A stretch of DNA of 64,000 nucleotides from an uncultured Burkholderiales bacterium (GTDB lineage Bacteria > Pseudomonadota > Gammaproteobacteria > Burkholderiales > Burkholderiaceae_C). The notes beneath the pieces were generated by a model. That model searched no databases, was not told the origin of the DNA, and was given only the letters and a program-made list of their open reading frames with translations. Positions 22,124 to 30,896 of the stretch are shown one piece after another. The stretch covers positions 248,001 through 312,000 of the forward strand of contig CAIZHQ010000015.1 in assembly GCA_903932865.1 (NCBI GenBank), read 5' to 3'. How positions within the stretch are numbered: position 1 is the first letter of the stretch; the number at the start of each line of letters is the position of its first letter. Made by a program: the position numbers and the translations under genes.

Positions 22124-23667
22124 GATGAACAGCTGATTTCCAGTTGACCCGCCCAGTCGGGCGGCAAGTCGGCATAGGCCTCAAAGCCCGGATGCTCGTC
22201 GAAGGGGGACTTTAGCAAGTTGTGCAGGGTGTTGATTTCCGAGAAGTCACCGGTCTGGGCTTGGCGAATGGCCACTTCGGCCAGGTGGTTGCGCAGCACG
22301 AACTTGGGGTTGGTGCGCAGCATCTGCTGGCCCATGGCCGCGAGGTTAATTTGACCTGCCCGCTCGGTGTAGCGCGCCAGCCATTCCAGGAGGCGAGGGC
22401 GGTCCAATACCAAGTTGGTCACCGCGCTCCAACCCGCATCCGTCAAAGCAGAAGCTGTTGATTGCTGCACCACCGCTTGGCTCAATTGACGCCAAAATAC
22501 CTTGAAGTCCACTTTTTCGGCCGCCATGATCTGCATCACGTCTTCGACCAGAGTCCAGTCGGCTTCGCGCTCGGATTCGGGGGCCAAGTTGCCGACCAAA
22601 CCCAGTTTGGCCCGCATGGCATCGCCCAGGTAGCGTGGGAACATGGTTTTGTAGCCCTCCAGCACCTGCAGCGTCATCTCTTGATCGTCAACCAACGGGG
22701 CCAGCGCTTGGGCCAAGCAGAACAAGTTCCAGTACGCCACATTCGGCTGGCGGCCATAGGCGTAGCGGCCTTGGTGGTCCGAGTGGTTGCAAATGTGTCC
22801 TGGATCAAAAGCATCCAAGAACTGGAAAGGGCCGTAGTCGATGGTGAGGCCCAAGAGGCTCATGTTGTCGGTGTTCATCACGCCGTGACAAAAACCCACC
22901 GCCTGCCACTGGGCCAAAAGCTTGGCGGTGCGTTCTTGCACTTCGTCCAGCAAGGCCGCGTAAACATTGCCTTGCCATAGCGCCGCACGCTCGCGGCATT
23001 CGGGCAAGTGGTGGGCCATGGTGTGGTCAGCCAAGGCGCGCAGACTGTCCATGTCGCCTTGAGCCGAAAAATGCTCGAAGTGCCCGAAACGCAAAAAGCT
23101 GGGGGCCACACGGGTCACCACGGCGGCAGTTTCCACCGTTTCGCGTCTGACCGGCTCAGGCGACGCCACCAGGCTCAGGGCCCGGGTGGTCGGGATGCCC
23201 AGACCGTGCATGGCCTCGCTGCACAAATACTCGCGGATGCTGGATCGCAGCACGGCGCGGCCGTCCCCCCCACGCGAATAGGGCGTGCGACCTGCACCCT
23301 TGAGTTGGATTTCTTGTGGGCCCTGGGCCGATGCGGCTTCACCCAGCCAGATGGCGCGGCCGTCGCCCAACTGGCCCGCCCATTGGCCAAATTGGTGGCC
23401 GCTGTAGACCGTGGCCAGCGGTTGGGAGCCGGCCATGATGGCATTGCCTGCCAAGGCTTGCAGATGATCGTCGTCAAACAGCTTGTCGGGCCAGCCCAAC
23501 TCGGCACGCAAAGCCTCGTTACGGGCGGCCCAGCGCGGCGCAGCGACCGGCGTGGGCTTGAGAGGCGTGAAAAATCGGGTGCCCAGTTGGGTCAGGCGGT
23601 GCGTCCAGTCCAGCACAGGCAAGTCGTGTGGATGACGGACGGGAGGAGCCAAAATGGAAGATGACAT
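22120..23667 (-). CDS. selO: Protein adenylyltransferase SelO (YdiU)
   Basis: About 515 residues, full length. This pseudokinase-fold enzyme transfers AMP to Ser/Thr/Tyr of client proteins, including redox enzymes. Recognisable blocks are [51 protein letters not shown] and [22 protein letters not shown]. The C-terminus ends ISCSS: Cys occupies the antepenultimate site where animal SelO carries selenocysteine. ATG 23667 is preferred over GTG 23673 because a GACAAT box ends 8 nt before it. The msrB start overlaps the stop. Confidence 0.95.
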   Translation of the reverse strand: MSSSILAPPVRHPHDLPVLDWTHRLTQLGTRFFTPLKPTPVAAPRWAARNEALRAELGWPDKLFDDDHLQALAGNAIMAGSQPLATVYSGHQFGQWAGQLGDGRAIWLGEAASAQGPQEIQLKGAGRTPYSRGGDGRAVLRSSIREYLCSEAMHGLGIPTTRALSLVASPEPVRRETVETAAVVTRVAPSFLRFGHFEHFSAQGDMDSLRALADHTMAHHLPECRERAALWQGNVYAALLDEVQERTAKLLAQWQAVGFCHGVMNTDNMSLLGLTIDYGPFQFLDAFDPGHICNHSDHQGRYAYGRQPNVAYWNLFCLAQALAPLVDDQEMTLQVLEGYKTMFPRYLGDAMRAKLGLVGNLAPESEREADWTLVEDVMQIMAAEKVDFKVFWRQLSQAVVQQSTASALTDAGWSAVTNLVLDRPRLLEWLARYTERAGQINLAAMGQQMLRTNPKFVLRNHLAEVAIRQAQTGDFSEINTLHNLLKSPFDEHPGFEAYADLPPDWAGQLEISCSS

Positions 23668-23675
23668 GGGCACTG

Positions 23676-23681
23676 ATTGTC
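23676..23681 (-). promoter_or_regulatory. -10-like box of selO
   Basis: The minus strand reads GACAAT, 8 nt before the selO ATG and without an SD. It matches the spacing seen for map and rlhA. The -35 is not clear. Confidence 0.35.
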
Positions 23682-23789
23682 ACGCCCTTGACAAGCACCC
23701 GCGGTTTGGCGGGTTTTAGGCCTGGCTGGCGTCGAACTCGGGTGCACAATGAACCGATTGAGAACCACCTACCTGACAGGAGACCCCCC

Positions 23790-25418
23790 ATGCTGGGACT
23801 GATGCAACAGCAATCGCTGCTGATTTCTTCATTGATTGAATTTGCCGAACAACACCATGGCGACAGCGAGGTCGTCTCTCGCCGGGTCGAAGGTGACATC
23901 CACCGCAGCGATTGGGCCCAAGTGGCCCGCCGTTCGCGCCAGGTGGCCAACGCACTCGATGCGCAAAAGCTCCCTCAGGGCACACGCATTGCCACGCTGG
24001 CTTGGAATGGATACCGCCACTTGGAGCTGTACTTTGGCGTAAGCGGCTCGGGCCGCGTGCTGCACACCATCAACCCGCGACTGCATCCAGAGCAGATGGC
24101 TTGGATCGCCAACCACGCTGAAGACCAGGTGTTGTGCTTTGACATGACGTTTTTGCCCCTGGTGCAGGCGCTGCACAGCCATTGCAAAACCATCACCCAC
24201 TATGTCGCTTTGTGCGACGCCGACAAGCTGCCCGCCGATACCGGCATCCCGAACTTGGTGAGTTATGAGGCCTGGATGGGCCAGCAGCCGAGCACCTACT
24301 CCTGGCCACAGCTCGACGAAAACACGGCCTGCAGCTTGTGCTACACCAGCGGCACCACGGGCAATCCCAAAGGTGCTTTGTACAGCCACCGATCCACCGT
24401 GCTGCATGCGTACGCCGCTGCTTTGCCCGACTCCATGTGCATTTCGGCCCGCGATGCCATCTTGCCGGTCGTGCCCATGTTCCACGTCAACGCCTGGGGT
24501 ATCCCCTATAGCGCAGCAATGGCGGGCGCAAAGCTGGTGTTTCCTGGCCCGGCGCTGGACGGCAAGTCGGTGTACGAATTGATCGAAGCCGAGGGCGTGA
24601 CCTTTGCGGCTGGCGTGCCCACCGTGTGGCAAATGCTGCTGGGCCACATGGCCCCCGCAGGCCTGAAGTTCAGCACGCTGGGCCGCACTGTGATTGGCGG
24701 CTCGGCTTGTCCGCCTGCCATGATCGACGCCTTCCGTCAGAACTACAACGTGGACGTGCTGCACGCCTGGGGCATGACCGAACTGAGTCCACTGGGCACG
24801 GTCTGCACCCTGAAGAACAAGCATTTGAAACTGCCCGCCGAACAGCAAATGAAGCTGCGCATGAAGCAAGGCCGCTGCATTTTTGGCATCGACATGAAAA
24901 TCGTGGACGCCGAGGGCCAATCCCTGCCGCACGACGGCAAAGCTGCAGGTGATCTGCTGGTCAAAGGCCCTTGGGTGATTGCCTCTTATTACAAACAAGA
25001 AGGCGGCAACCCCTTGGTGGACGGCTGGTTTCCCACGGGAGACGTGGCCACCATCGACACCGATGGCTTCATGCAAATCACCGACCGCAGCAAGGACGTG
25101 ATCAAGTCGGGCGGCGAATGGATCAGCTCGATCGATGTGGAAAACATCGCCATGGCCCACCCGGCCGTGGCCATGGCCGCCTGCATCGGCATGCGCCACC
25201 CCAAGTGGGACGAGCGCCCGATTGTGTGCGTGGTCAAGAAGCCCGGGGCCGAGGTTACGCGTGAAGCGTTGTTGGCCTTTTACGAAGGCAAGACCGCCAA
25301 GTGGCAGATTCCGGACGATGTGGTCTTTGTCGAGGCCATTCCATTGGGCGGCACTGGCAAGATGCTCAAGACCAAGCTGCGTGAGCAATTGGCCGAGTAC
25401 GTTTTGCCTGGACTTTGA
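23790..25418 (+). CDS. Medium/long-chain acyl-CoA synthetase (AMP-forming)
   Basis: 542 residues from ATG 23790, with an SD (CAGGAGA) 7 nt upstream. ATP-dependent CoA ligase of the AFD superfamily. It shows the P-loop [31 protein letters not shown], the [12 protein letters not shown] and [15 protein letters not shown] hinge, and the catalytic Lys in [13 protein letters not shown]. It is closest in style to AlkK-type medium-chain fatty acyl ligases. It opens the catabolic block and is followed by a carboxylate-type ABC importer, so it likely activates the imported acid. Divergent from selO. Confidence 0.92.
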   Translation: MLGLMQQQSLLISSLIEFAEQHHGDSEVVSRRVEGDIHRSDWAQVARRSRQVANALDAQKLPQGTRIATLAWNGYRHLELYFGVSGSGRVLHTINPRLHPEQMAWIANHAEDQVLCFDMTFLPLVQALHSHCKTITHYVALCDADKLPADTGIPNLVSYEAWMGQQPSTYSWPQLDENTACSLCYTSGTTGNPKGALYSHRSTVLHAYAAALPDSMCISARDAILPVVPMFHVNAWGIPYSAAMAGAKLVFPGPALDGKSVYELIEAEGVTFAAGVPTVWQMLLGHMAPAGLKFSTLGRTVIGGSACPPAMIDAFRQNYNVDVLHAWGMTELSPLGTVCTLKNKHLKLPAEQQMKLRMKQGRCIFGIDMKIVDAEGQSLPHDGKAAGDLLVKGPWVIASYYKQEGGNPLVDGWFPTGDVATIDTDGFMQITDRSKDVIKSGGEWISSIDVENIAMAHPAVAMAACIGMRHPKWDERPIVCVVKKPGAEVTREALLAFYEGKTAKWQIPDDVVFVEAIPLGGTGKMLKTKLREQLAEYVLPGL

Positions 25419-25556
25419 TGCCCAACATACCTGCGCGCAAATATGTTGTGAGAGTCAGTCGCTTGGGTGATATGCCTTAGGTGCAAACCCCGAGCCCAAT
25501 CCTCATTTCAGCGGTTACGCTGACACTGTTCTGATTCACAACGCAGGAGACCTTGA

Positions 25557-26789
25557 ATGAAAACCACCACCCGTTTGATCACCGCAGCCGCCTTGGCTGC
25601 CTGCTCCTTGAGCGCCTTCGCGCAAAAGGGCGAAACCGTCAAAATTGCCTGGATCGACCCCTTGTCTGGCCTGATGGCCCCCGTGGGCAGCAACCAGCTC
25701 AAGAGCTTCCAGTTTTTTGCCGAAAAATTCAGCAAAACCAACCCCGCCGGCGTCAAGTTCGAGGTCATTGGCATTGACAACAAACTCAGCCCAGCTGAAA
25801 GCTTGAACGCCCTCAAGGCCGCCATGGACCAAGGCGTGCGTTACATCACCCAAGGCAATGGCTCTTCGGTGGCGGGCGCCCTGATCGAGGCCGTGAACAA
25901 GCACAACGAGCGCAATCCCGGTAAGGAAATCATTTTCCTGAACCATTCGGCGGTGGATCCGGACTTCACCAACAGCAAGTGCAGCTACTGGCACTTCCGC
26001 TTTGATGCCGACACCTCCATGAAGATCGAGGCCATGACGACCTTCATGAAGGATCAGAAAGACATCAAGAACGTCTATCTGCTCAACCAGAACTACTCGC
26101 ACGGTCACCAGGTCGTCAAGTTCGCCAAGGAAAACATTGCGCGCAAGATGCCGGCCGTGAAGATCGTGGGCGAAGACCTGCATCCCCTGGCCCAGGTGCG
26201 CGACTTCTCGCCCTACATCGCCAAGATCAAAGCCTCGGGTGCCGACACCGTGATCACTGGCAACTGGGGTTCTGACTTGGCGCTGTTGGTGAAGGCGGCC
26301 AACGAAGGCGGCTTCAATGGCAAGTTCTACACTTACTACACCGGCGTCACGGGCACGCCGACTGCCTTGGGCCAAGGCGGTGCTGGCCGCGTTTACCAGA
26401 TCGCTTATGGCCACTACAACATGGGCGGCCAAATGGATAAATGGTCCGCCGAGTTCAAACAAAAGTTTAACGACGACTTCTACACCCACTCCGTGGTGAG
26501 GATTTACCAGGCGCTGGGTGATGCCATGGCCAAAGCCAAGTCCACCGATCCGGTCAAAGTCGCCGCGGCGTTGTCCGGTCTGAAATTCTCGACCCACAAC
26601 GGCGAAGTCGAAATCCGCAAAGCAGACCATCAGTTGCAGCAACCTCTGTACATGACCGTCTGGCAAAAAGCGGACAAAAAGTTCCCCTACAGCCCTGAAA
26701 ACACCGGCATGACCCTGGCGCCCGTGAAAGATTTCCCATCGTATGTGTCCAGCACACCCACCAGCTGCCAGATGAAACGCCCTGGCTGA
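25557..26789 (+). CDS. ABC importer substrate-binding protein, LivJ/HAAT type
   Basis: 410 residues with a signal peptide (cleavage probably after LSAFA) and a type I periplasmic binding fold starting VKIAWIDPLSGLMAPVGSNQLKS. The family binds branched-chain amino acids, amides or aromatic and aliphatic carboxylates. SD GCAGGAGA precedes the ATG. A terminator-like hairpin follows before livH, which would give more binding protein than membrane subunits. Placement between a CoA ligase and beta-oxidation genes argues for an organic acid rather than an amino acid as ligand. Confidence 0.92.
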   Translation: MKTTTRLITAAALAACSLSAFAQKGETVKIAWIDPLSGLMAPVGSNQLKSFQFFAEKFSKTNPAGVKFEVIGIDNKLSPAESLNALKAAMDQGVRYITQGNGSSVAGALIEAVNKHNERNPGKEIIFLNHSAVDPDFTNSKCSYWHFRFDADTSMKIEAMTTFMKDQKDIKNVYLLNQNYSHGHQVVKFAKENIARKMPAVKIVGEDLHPLAQVRDFSPYIAKIKASGADTVITGNWGSDLALLVKAANEGGFNGKFYTYYTGVTGTPTALGQGGAGRVYQIAYGHYNMGGQMDKWSAEFKQKFNDDFYTHSVVRIYQALGDAMAKAKSTDPVKVAAALSGLKFSTHNGEVEIRKADHQLQQPLYMTVWQKADKKFPYSPENTGMTLAPVKDFPSYVSSTPTSCQMKRPG

Positions 26790-26861
26790 GGCGCAAAGCC
26801 TGCCGCCGCCCATCTCTGAGCGACCCGCATGGGTGGTTCAGAGTTGGGCGGATGGGCCAAG

Positions 26862-26894
26862 GCCCGATCACCTGAGGGTTCATCGGGCTTTTTT
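26862..26894 (+). terminator. Terminator/attenuator between binding protein and permease genes
   Basis: GCCCGAT and ATCGGGC form a 7-bp stem, extendable by a wobble and an A-T pair, around a 13-nt loop, followed by TTTTTT. It sits 72 nt behind the binding-protein stop and about 90 nt before livH, so it probably acts as a partial stop setting subunit ratios. Confidence 0.75.
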
Positions 26895-26984
26895 ATGGGT
26901 TTTCGGGCCCCATTGAGACCGGATTTGCTTGCGCAATTCCACTTTCGGTAATGCTTTAGACCCCAAGGGTCTGGAAGGTTTGTG

Positions 26985-28019
26985 ATGGAGTTTTTCATCA
27001 TCTCCATGCTCAACGGCCTCAGTTACGGGCTGTTGTTGTTCATGCTCAGCTCCGGGCTGACGCTGATCTTCAGCATGATGGGTGTGCTCAACTTTGCGCA
27101 CGCCAGCTTTTACATGGTGGGCGCTTATTTTGGTTACACCATCTCGCAATGGGTCGGCTTTTGGCCTGCTCTGATCGTTGCCCCACTGCTGGTCGGTGCC
27201 TGTGGAGCGTTGTTTGAACGGTTGACCCTGCGCAAGGTCCATCCCTTTGGCCATGTGCCCGAATTGCTCGTTACCTTTGGCTTGTCCTACGTGGTGCTGG
27301 AGTTGGTGCAGCTGGTTTGGGGCCGAACGGCGGTGGATTTTCCACCGCCCGAAATTTTGCGAAGCTCCGCTTTCACCTTGATCAATCACTCGGCCAATGG
27401 CTTGAGCCTCATCTGGGGTGCCGCGCCTGCCGACATGTGCAGTGCAGCCGATGCGACCATCCGTGTGGTGTGTTCGCCGTTTCCTGCCACGCGGGGTTTC
27501 ATGATGCTGGTGGCGCTGCTCATGCTCGTGTCTTTGTGGCTTTTGCTCACCCGCACCCGCATTGGTTTGGTCATTCAGGCCGCTTTGACCCACCCCGAAA
27601 TGGTCGAGTCGCTGGGGCACAACGTACCCCGCGTGTTCATGCTGGTGTTTGGTGCGGGCACGGGGCTTGCTGGACTGGCCGGTGTGATTGGCGGCAGCAC
27701 GTTTGTCACCGAGCCGGCCATGGCCGCCACGGTGGGCTCGGTCATTTTCGTGGTGGTGGTGGTGGGCGGTATGGGTTCTTTGTCTGGCGCGTTTTTGGCC
27801 TCGGTGCTGATTGGTGTGATCCAGACCTTTGCTGTGGCCATTGACTACTCCTTTCTCACGCTGGCCAAGGACATGGGCTGGGCTTTGTCCGCCGCCACCC
27901 AAGAGAACTCCTTTGCCAAACTCACCCTGTCCCAGGTTGCGCCCATCTTGCCCTACCTGTTTTTGGTGCTGATTCTGATCTTCCGGCCCAAGGGTCTGTT
28001 GGGTACACGCGAGACTTGA
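26985..28019 (+). CDS. Branched-chain-type ABC importer permease LivH
   Basis: 344 residues from ATG 26985 (GGAAGG SD 6 nt upstream; an in-frame GTG at 26982 is less likely). Polytopic inner-membrane permease of the LivH family: LNGLSYGLLLFMLSSGLTLIFSMMGVLNFAHASFYMVGAY at the N-terminus and RTRIGLVIQAALTHPEMVESLGHN as coupling loop. It is longer than E. coli LivH because of an extra periplasmic segment with DMCSAADATIRVVCSPF (two cysteines that could pair). It forms the membrane pore with LivM. Confidence 0.93.
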   Translation: MEFFIISMLNGLSYGLLLFMLSSGLTLIFSMMGVLNFAHASFYMVGAYFGYTISQWVGFWPALIVAPLLVGACGALFERLTLRKVHPFGHVPELLVTFGLSYVVLELVQLVWGRTAVDFPPPEILRSSAFTLINHSANGLSLIWGAAPADMCSAADATIRVVCSPFPATRGFMMLVALLMLVSLWLLLTRTRIGLVIQAALTHPEMVESLGHNVPRVFMLVFGAGTGLAGLAGVIGGSTFVTEPAMAATVGSVIFVVVVVGGMGSLSGAFLASVLIGVIQTFAVAIDYSFLTLAKDMGWALSAATQENSFAKLTLSQVAPILPYLFLVLILIFRPKGLLGTRET

Positions 28020-28023
28020 AGCC

Positions 28024-29316
28024 ATGGCCGCTGTTTACAAATTCAAACCTTACAACGTCGGCCGCTGGGTCATCTGGAGCCTGTTCGCGCTGGTGCTGGT
28101 GGTCTCGCCTCTGGTGTTCACCAGCAACCTGTCGACCACCATGCTGGCGCAAATGGGCATCGCTATCATTGCTTGCCTGTCCTACAACATCCTGCTGGGC
28201 CAAGGCGGCATGCTCAGCTTTGGCCATGCGGTTTACACCGGACTGGGTTCTTACATGGCCATCCATGCGCTCAATTCGGTGAGCGGTGGCCAATTGAACA
28301 TTCCGGTCAGTTTGCTGCCCATCGTGGGCGGCTTGACCGGCATGGGCTTTGCCATCTTGCTCGGTTGGGTCACCACCCGCAAATCGGGCACCACCTTCGC
28401 CATGATCACACTGGGCGTGGCCGAGTTGGTGTTCGCCATGTCGCTCATGTTTTCAGAGTTTTTTGGGGGCGAGGCGGGGGTGTCAGGCAACCGGGTGGCG
28501 GGTCAGCCTTTCTTTGGCATCACCTACGGCCCGCAAATCCAGGTTTATTACCTGATTGCCGCCTACACCTTTGTGTGTGTGGCGCTCATGTATGCCTTCA
28601 CGCAAACGCCGCTGGGCCGCATTTTGAATGCGGTGCGCGACAACCCCGAGCGGGTCGAGTTCATCGGCTACAACACCCAGCGCGTGCGCTACATGGCGTT
28701 CATCATCTCGGGCTTTTTTGCGGGCATCGCGGGCGGTTTGGGTGCTCTGAACTTCGAGATCGTGACGGCCGAGGTGGTCGGGGCAGGGCGCTCTGGCGCT
28801 TATTTGCTGTTCACCTTTTTGGGCGGTGCGACCTTCTTCTTTGGCCCCATCATCGGGGCGGTGCTGATGATCATCGCTTTTGTGCTGTTGTCCGAACTGA
28901 CCAAAGCCTGGCTGCTGTACTTGGGCCTGGTGTTCTTGTTCATGGTCATGTATGCGCCAGGCGGCATTGCCAGCCTGATCATGATGAACCTGCGGGTGGC
29001 CAAGTTTGGCAAATTGCGCCAGATCTGGACCAGTTACCTGGGCCTGGGTCTCACAGCCATCGTCATGCTGGCGGGGGCGGGGGCCATGATCGAGATGGTC
29101 TACCACCTGCAACTCAATTCGGCGCTGGGCGACACGGTCAAGTTCATGGGCGCCACCCTCAATGCCAAGAGCCTCGACAGCTGGTTCGGCTCGGCGTTTG
29201 TCATGCTGACTGGCCTGGGTCTGTTCGAGCTGGCCAGGCGACAATTTGCCCGCGACTGGGGCGTGATCCAGACCGACATCGAAAAAGAAATCAAGCGAAG
29301 GGAAACGGCCTTATGA
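28024..29316 (+). CDS. Branched-chain-type ABC importer permease LivM, C-terminally extended
   Basis: 430-residue inner-membrane permease: NILLGQGGMLSFGHAVYTGLGSYMAIHA and the coupling loop TPLGRILNAVRDNPERVEFIGYN identify LivM. After the usual end (MYAPGGIASLIM) about 100 further residues follow, with two more hydrophobic segments and a charged tail (DIEKEIKRR). It starts 4 nt after livH and overlaps livG by ATGA. Confidence 0.93.
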   Translation: MAAVYKFKPYNVGRWVIWSLFALVLVVSPLVFTSNLSTTMLAQMGIAIIACLSYNILLGQGGMLSFGHAVYTGLGSYMAIHALNSVSGGQLNIPVSLLPIVGGLTGMGFAILLGWVTTRKSGTTFAMITLGVAELVFAMSLMFSEFFGGEAGVSGNRVAGQPFFGITYGPQIQVYYLIAAYTFVCVALMYAFTQTPLGRILNAVRDNPERVEFIGYNTQRVRYMAFIISGFFAGIAGGLGALNFEIVTAEVVGAGRSGAYLLFTFLGGATFFFGPIIGAVLMIIAFVLLSELTKAWLLYLGLVFLFMVMYAPGGIASLIMMNLRVAKFGKLRQIWTSYLGLGLTAIVMLAGAGAMIEMVYHLQLNSALGDTVKFMGATLNAKSLDSWFGSAFVMLTGLGLFELARRQFARDWGVIQTDIEKEIKRRETAL

Positions 29317-30083
29317 GTTACGCCTTAGAACTCCGGGACGTGCGCAAGAACTTCGGCAAAACCGAAATCATCCGTGGCGTGAACCTGGCGGTGCAGTCTG
29401 GTGAACGCGTGGCTGTGATCGGCCCCAATGGCGCGGGCAAGTCCACGCTCTTTAACCTGATCAGCGGCCGCTTTGGCCCCACCAGTGGCGATATTTTGCT
29501 CGCTGGTCGGACTATTCAGAACAAGACGCCTTACGAAATCAACCGCATGGGGCTGTCGCGCAGCTTCCAGATCACCAACATCTTCCCAAAGCTCAGCGTG
29601 TTTGAAAATCTGCGCTGCGCGGTGCTCTGGAGCCTGGGCTACAAGTACAGCTTTTGGAAGTTCCTGTCGGGCCTGAAAGACGCCAACGAACGCACCGATG
29701 AGTTGCTGGAGATGATCCATCTGGACAAAAAACGTGACGTGCTGGCGGTCAACCTGACCTATGCCGAGCAACGGGCGTTGGAAATCGGCGTGACCATCGC
29801 GGGTGGCTCCGATGTGATCTTGCTGGATGAACCCACGGCCGGCATGAGCAAGAGCGAGACCTCGCGTTTCATCCAGCTCATCAAAGACGTCACCGTGGGC
29901 AAAACATTGCTCACGGTGGAGCACGACATGGGCGTGGTGTTTGGTCTGGCCGACAAAATCGCGGTGGTGGTGTACGGCGAGGTCATCGCCTTTGACTCCC
30001 CTGAGGCGGTGCGGGCCAATGCCAAAGTGCAGGAGGCTTATTTGGGCTCTCCAGTCGCAGACAGCCAAGTAGGAGGCCACTGA
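29313..30083 (+). CDS. ABC importer ATPase LivG
   Basis: 256 residues from ATG 29313, which overlaps the livM stop. Complete ATPase: Walker A GPNGAGKST, the ABC segment LTYAEQRALEIG (the LivG form of the signature, without canonical LSGGQ), Walker B VILLDEPTAGM and H-loop TVEHDMGVVFG. Cytosolic partner of LivF on the LivHM pore. Stop and livF start overlap in TGATG. Confidence 0.94.
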   Translation: MSYALELRDVRKNFGKTEIIRGVNLAVQSGERVAVIGPNGAGKSTLFNLISGRFGPTSGDILLAGRTIQNKTPYEINRMGLSRSFQITNIFPKLSVFENLRCAVLWSLGYKYSFWKFLSGLKDANERTDELLEMIHLDKKRDVLAVNLTYAEQRALEIGVTIAGGSDVILLDEPTAGMSKSETSRFIQLIKDVTVGKTLLTVEHDMGVVFGLADKIAVVVYGEVIAFDSPEAVRANAKVQEAYLGSPVADSQVGGH

Positions 30084-30778
30084 TGTTGCTGATCGACAAC
30101 CTGCATGCTTATTACGGCAAAAGCCATGTGTTGCATGGCGTCAATTTTGAGGTGGGCCAAGGTGAAATCGTGGCCTTGCTCGGTCGCAATGGTTCAGGTC
30201 GCTCCACAACCGCCAAGGCCATCATGGGTCTGGTGGAGTGCGAAGGGCGCATCGACTGGAAAGGACAACCCATTCTGGGCAAAAAAGCCTATGAAATCGC
30301 CCACTTGGGAGTGGGCTATGTCCCAGAGAACCGTGAAATTTTCCCCAAGCTCACCGTGAGCCAAAACCTGCAATTGGGACAAAAACGCAGCGGGCAAAAC
30401 GGCCGCTGGTCCTTTGACGACATGTTCAACATGTTCCCGCGCCTCAAAGAGCGCGAACATACCGAAGCCGGAGTGCTTTCGGGTGGCGAGCAGCAAATGC
30501 TCACCTTGTGCCGCACCCTCATGGGTGACCCTGACCTCATCATCATCGATGAGCCCACTGAGGGTTTGGCCCCCAAAATTGTGGAATTGGTGGGCCAATT
30601 CCTGCACAGCCTCAAAGCCAAGGGGGTTTCGGTGTTGCTGATCGAGCAGAAACTGACGATTGCCATGAGCATTTCGGATCGCGCCTTGGTCATGGGCCAC
30701 GGTTCCATCGTGTTCCAGGGCACCCCCGATGAACTGAAGGCCAACACCTACATTCGCAAGGAATGGCTGGAGGTTTGA
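30083..30778 (+). CDS. ABC importer ATPase LivF with Arg in Walker A
   Basis: 231 residues. Signature LSGGEQQML, Walker B LIIIDEPTEGL and the switch region are intact, but Walker A reads GRNGSGRSTT: residue 40 is Arg (codon CGC at 30200-30202) where nearly all ABC ATPases have Lys. LivG, its partner, is canonical. Either the Arg still supports nucleotide binding or the importer works with one full site, as in asymmetric ABC proteins. The gene is otherwise undamaged and translationally coupled to livG. Confidence 0.93.
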   Translation: MLLIDNLHAYYGKSHVLHGVNFEVGQGEIVALLGRNGSGRSTTAKAIMGLVECEGRIDWKGQPILGKKAYEIAHLGVGYVPENREIFPKLTVSQNLQLGQKRSGQNGRWSFDDMFNMFPRLKEREHTEAGVLSGGEQQMLTLCRTLMGDPDLIIIDEPTEGLAPKIVELVGQFLHSLKAKGVSVLLIEQKLTIAMSISDRALVMGHGSIVFQGTPDELKANTYIRKEWLEV

Positions 30779-30813
30779 ACCGATTTTTTCCACGTCGCTG
30801 GTGCGACAAAATT

Positions 30814-30842
30814 TTGCCGTGCAGTTTTTTTATGTCTACAAT
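30814..30842 (+). promoter_or_regulatory. Sigma70-type promoter of the beta-oxidation genes
   Basis: TTGCCG (30814-30819), a 17-nt spacer and TACAAT (30837-30842), between livF and the FadB-like gene. Predicted transcription start near 30849, inside the palindrome that follows. This is the best-matching promoter in the window. Confidence 0.7.
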
Positions 30843-30846
30843 GCTC

Positions 30847-30870
30847 AAAAACGAACGGTCGTTCTTTTTT
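30847..30870. promoter_or_regulatory. TetR-type operator before the FadB-like gene
   Basis: GAACG-GT-CGTTC lies at the centre of a 24-bp near-perfect palindrome with A5/T5 flanks and one mismatched pair. It covers the predicted +1. Fatty-acid repressors of the TetR family (FadR/PsrA/FadP-like) use sites of this style, so acyl-CoA-responsive repression is the likely role. No tetR gene lies in this window. Confidence 0.6.
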
Positions 30871-30896
30871 AATTTTTCACGCAAAGGAAGTCCAGC

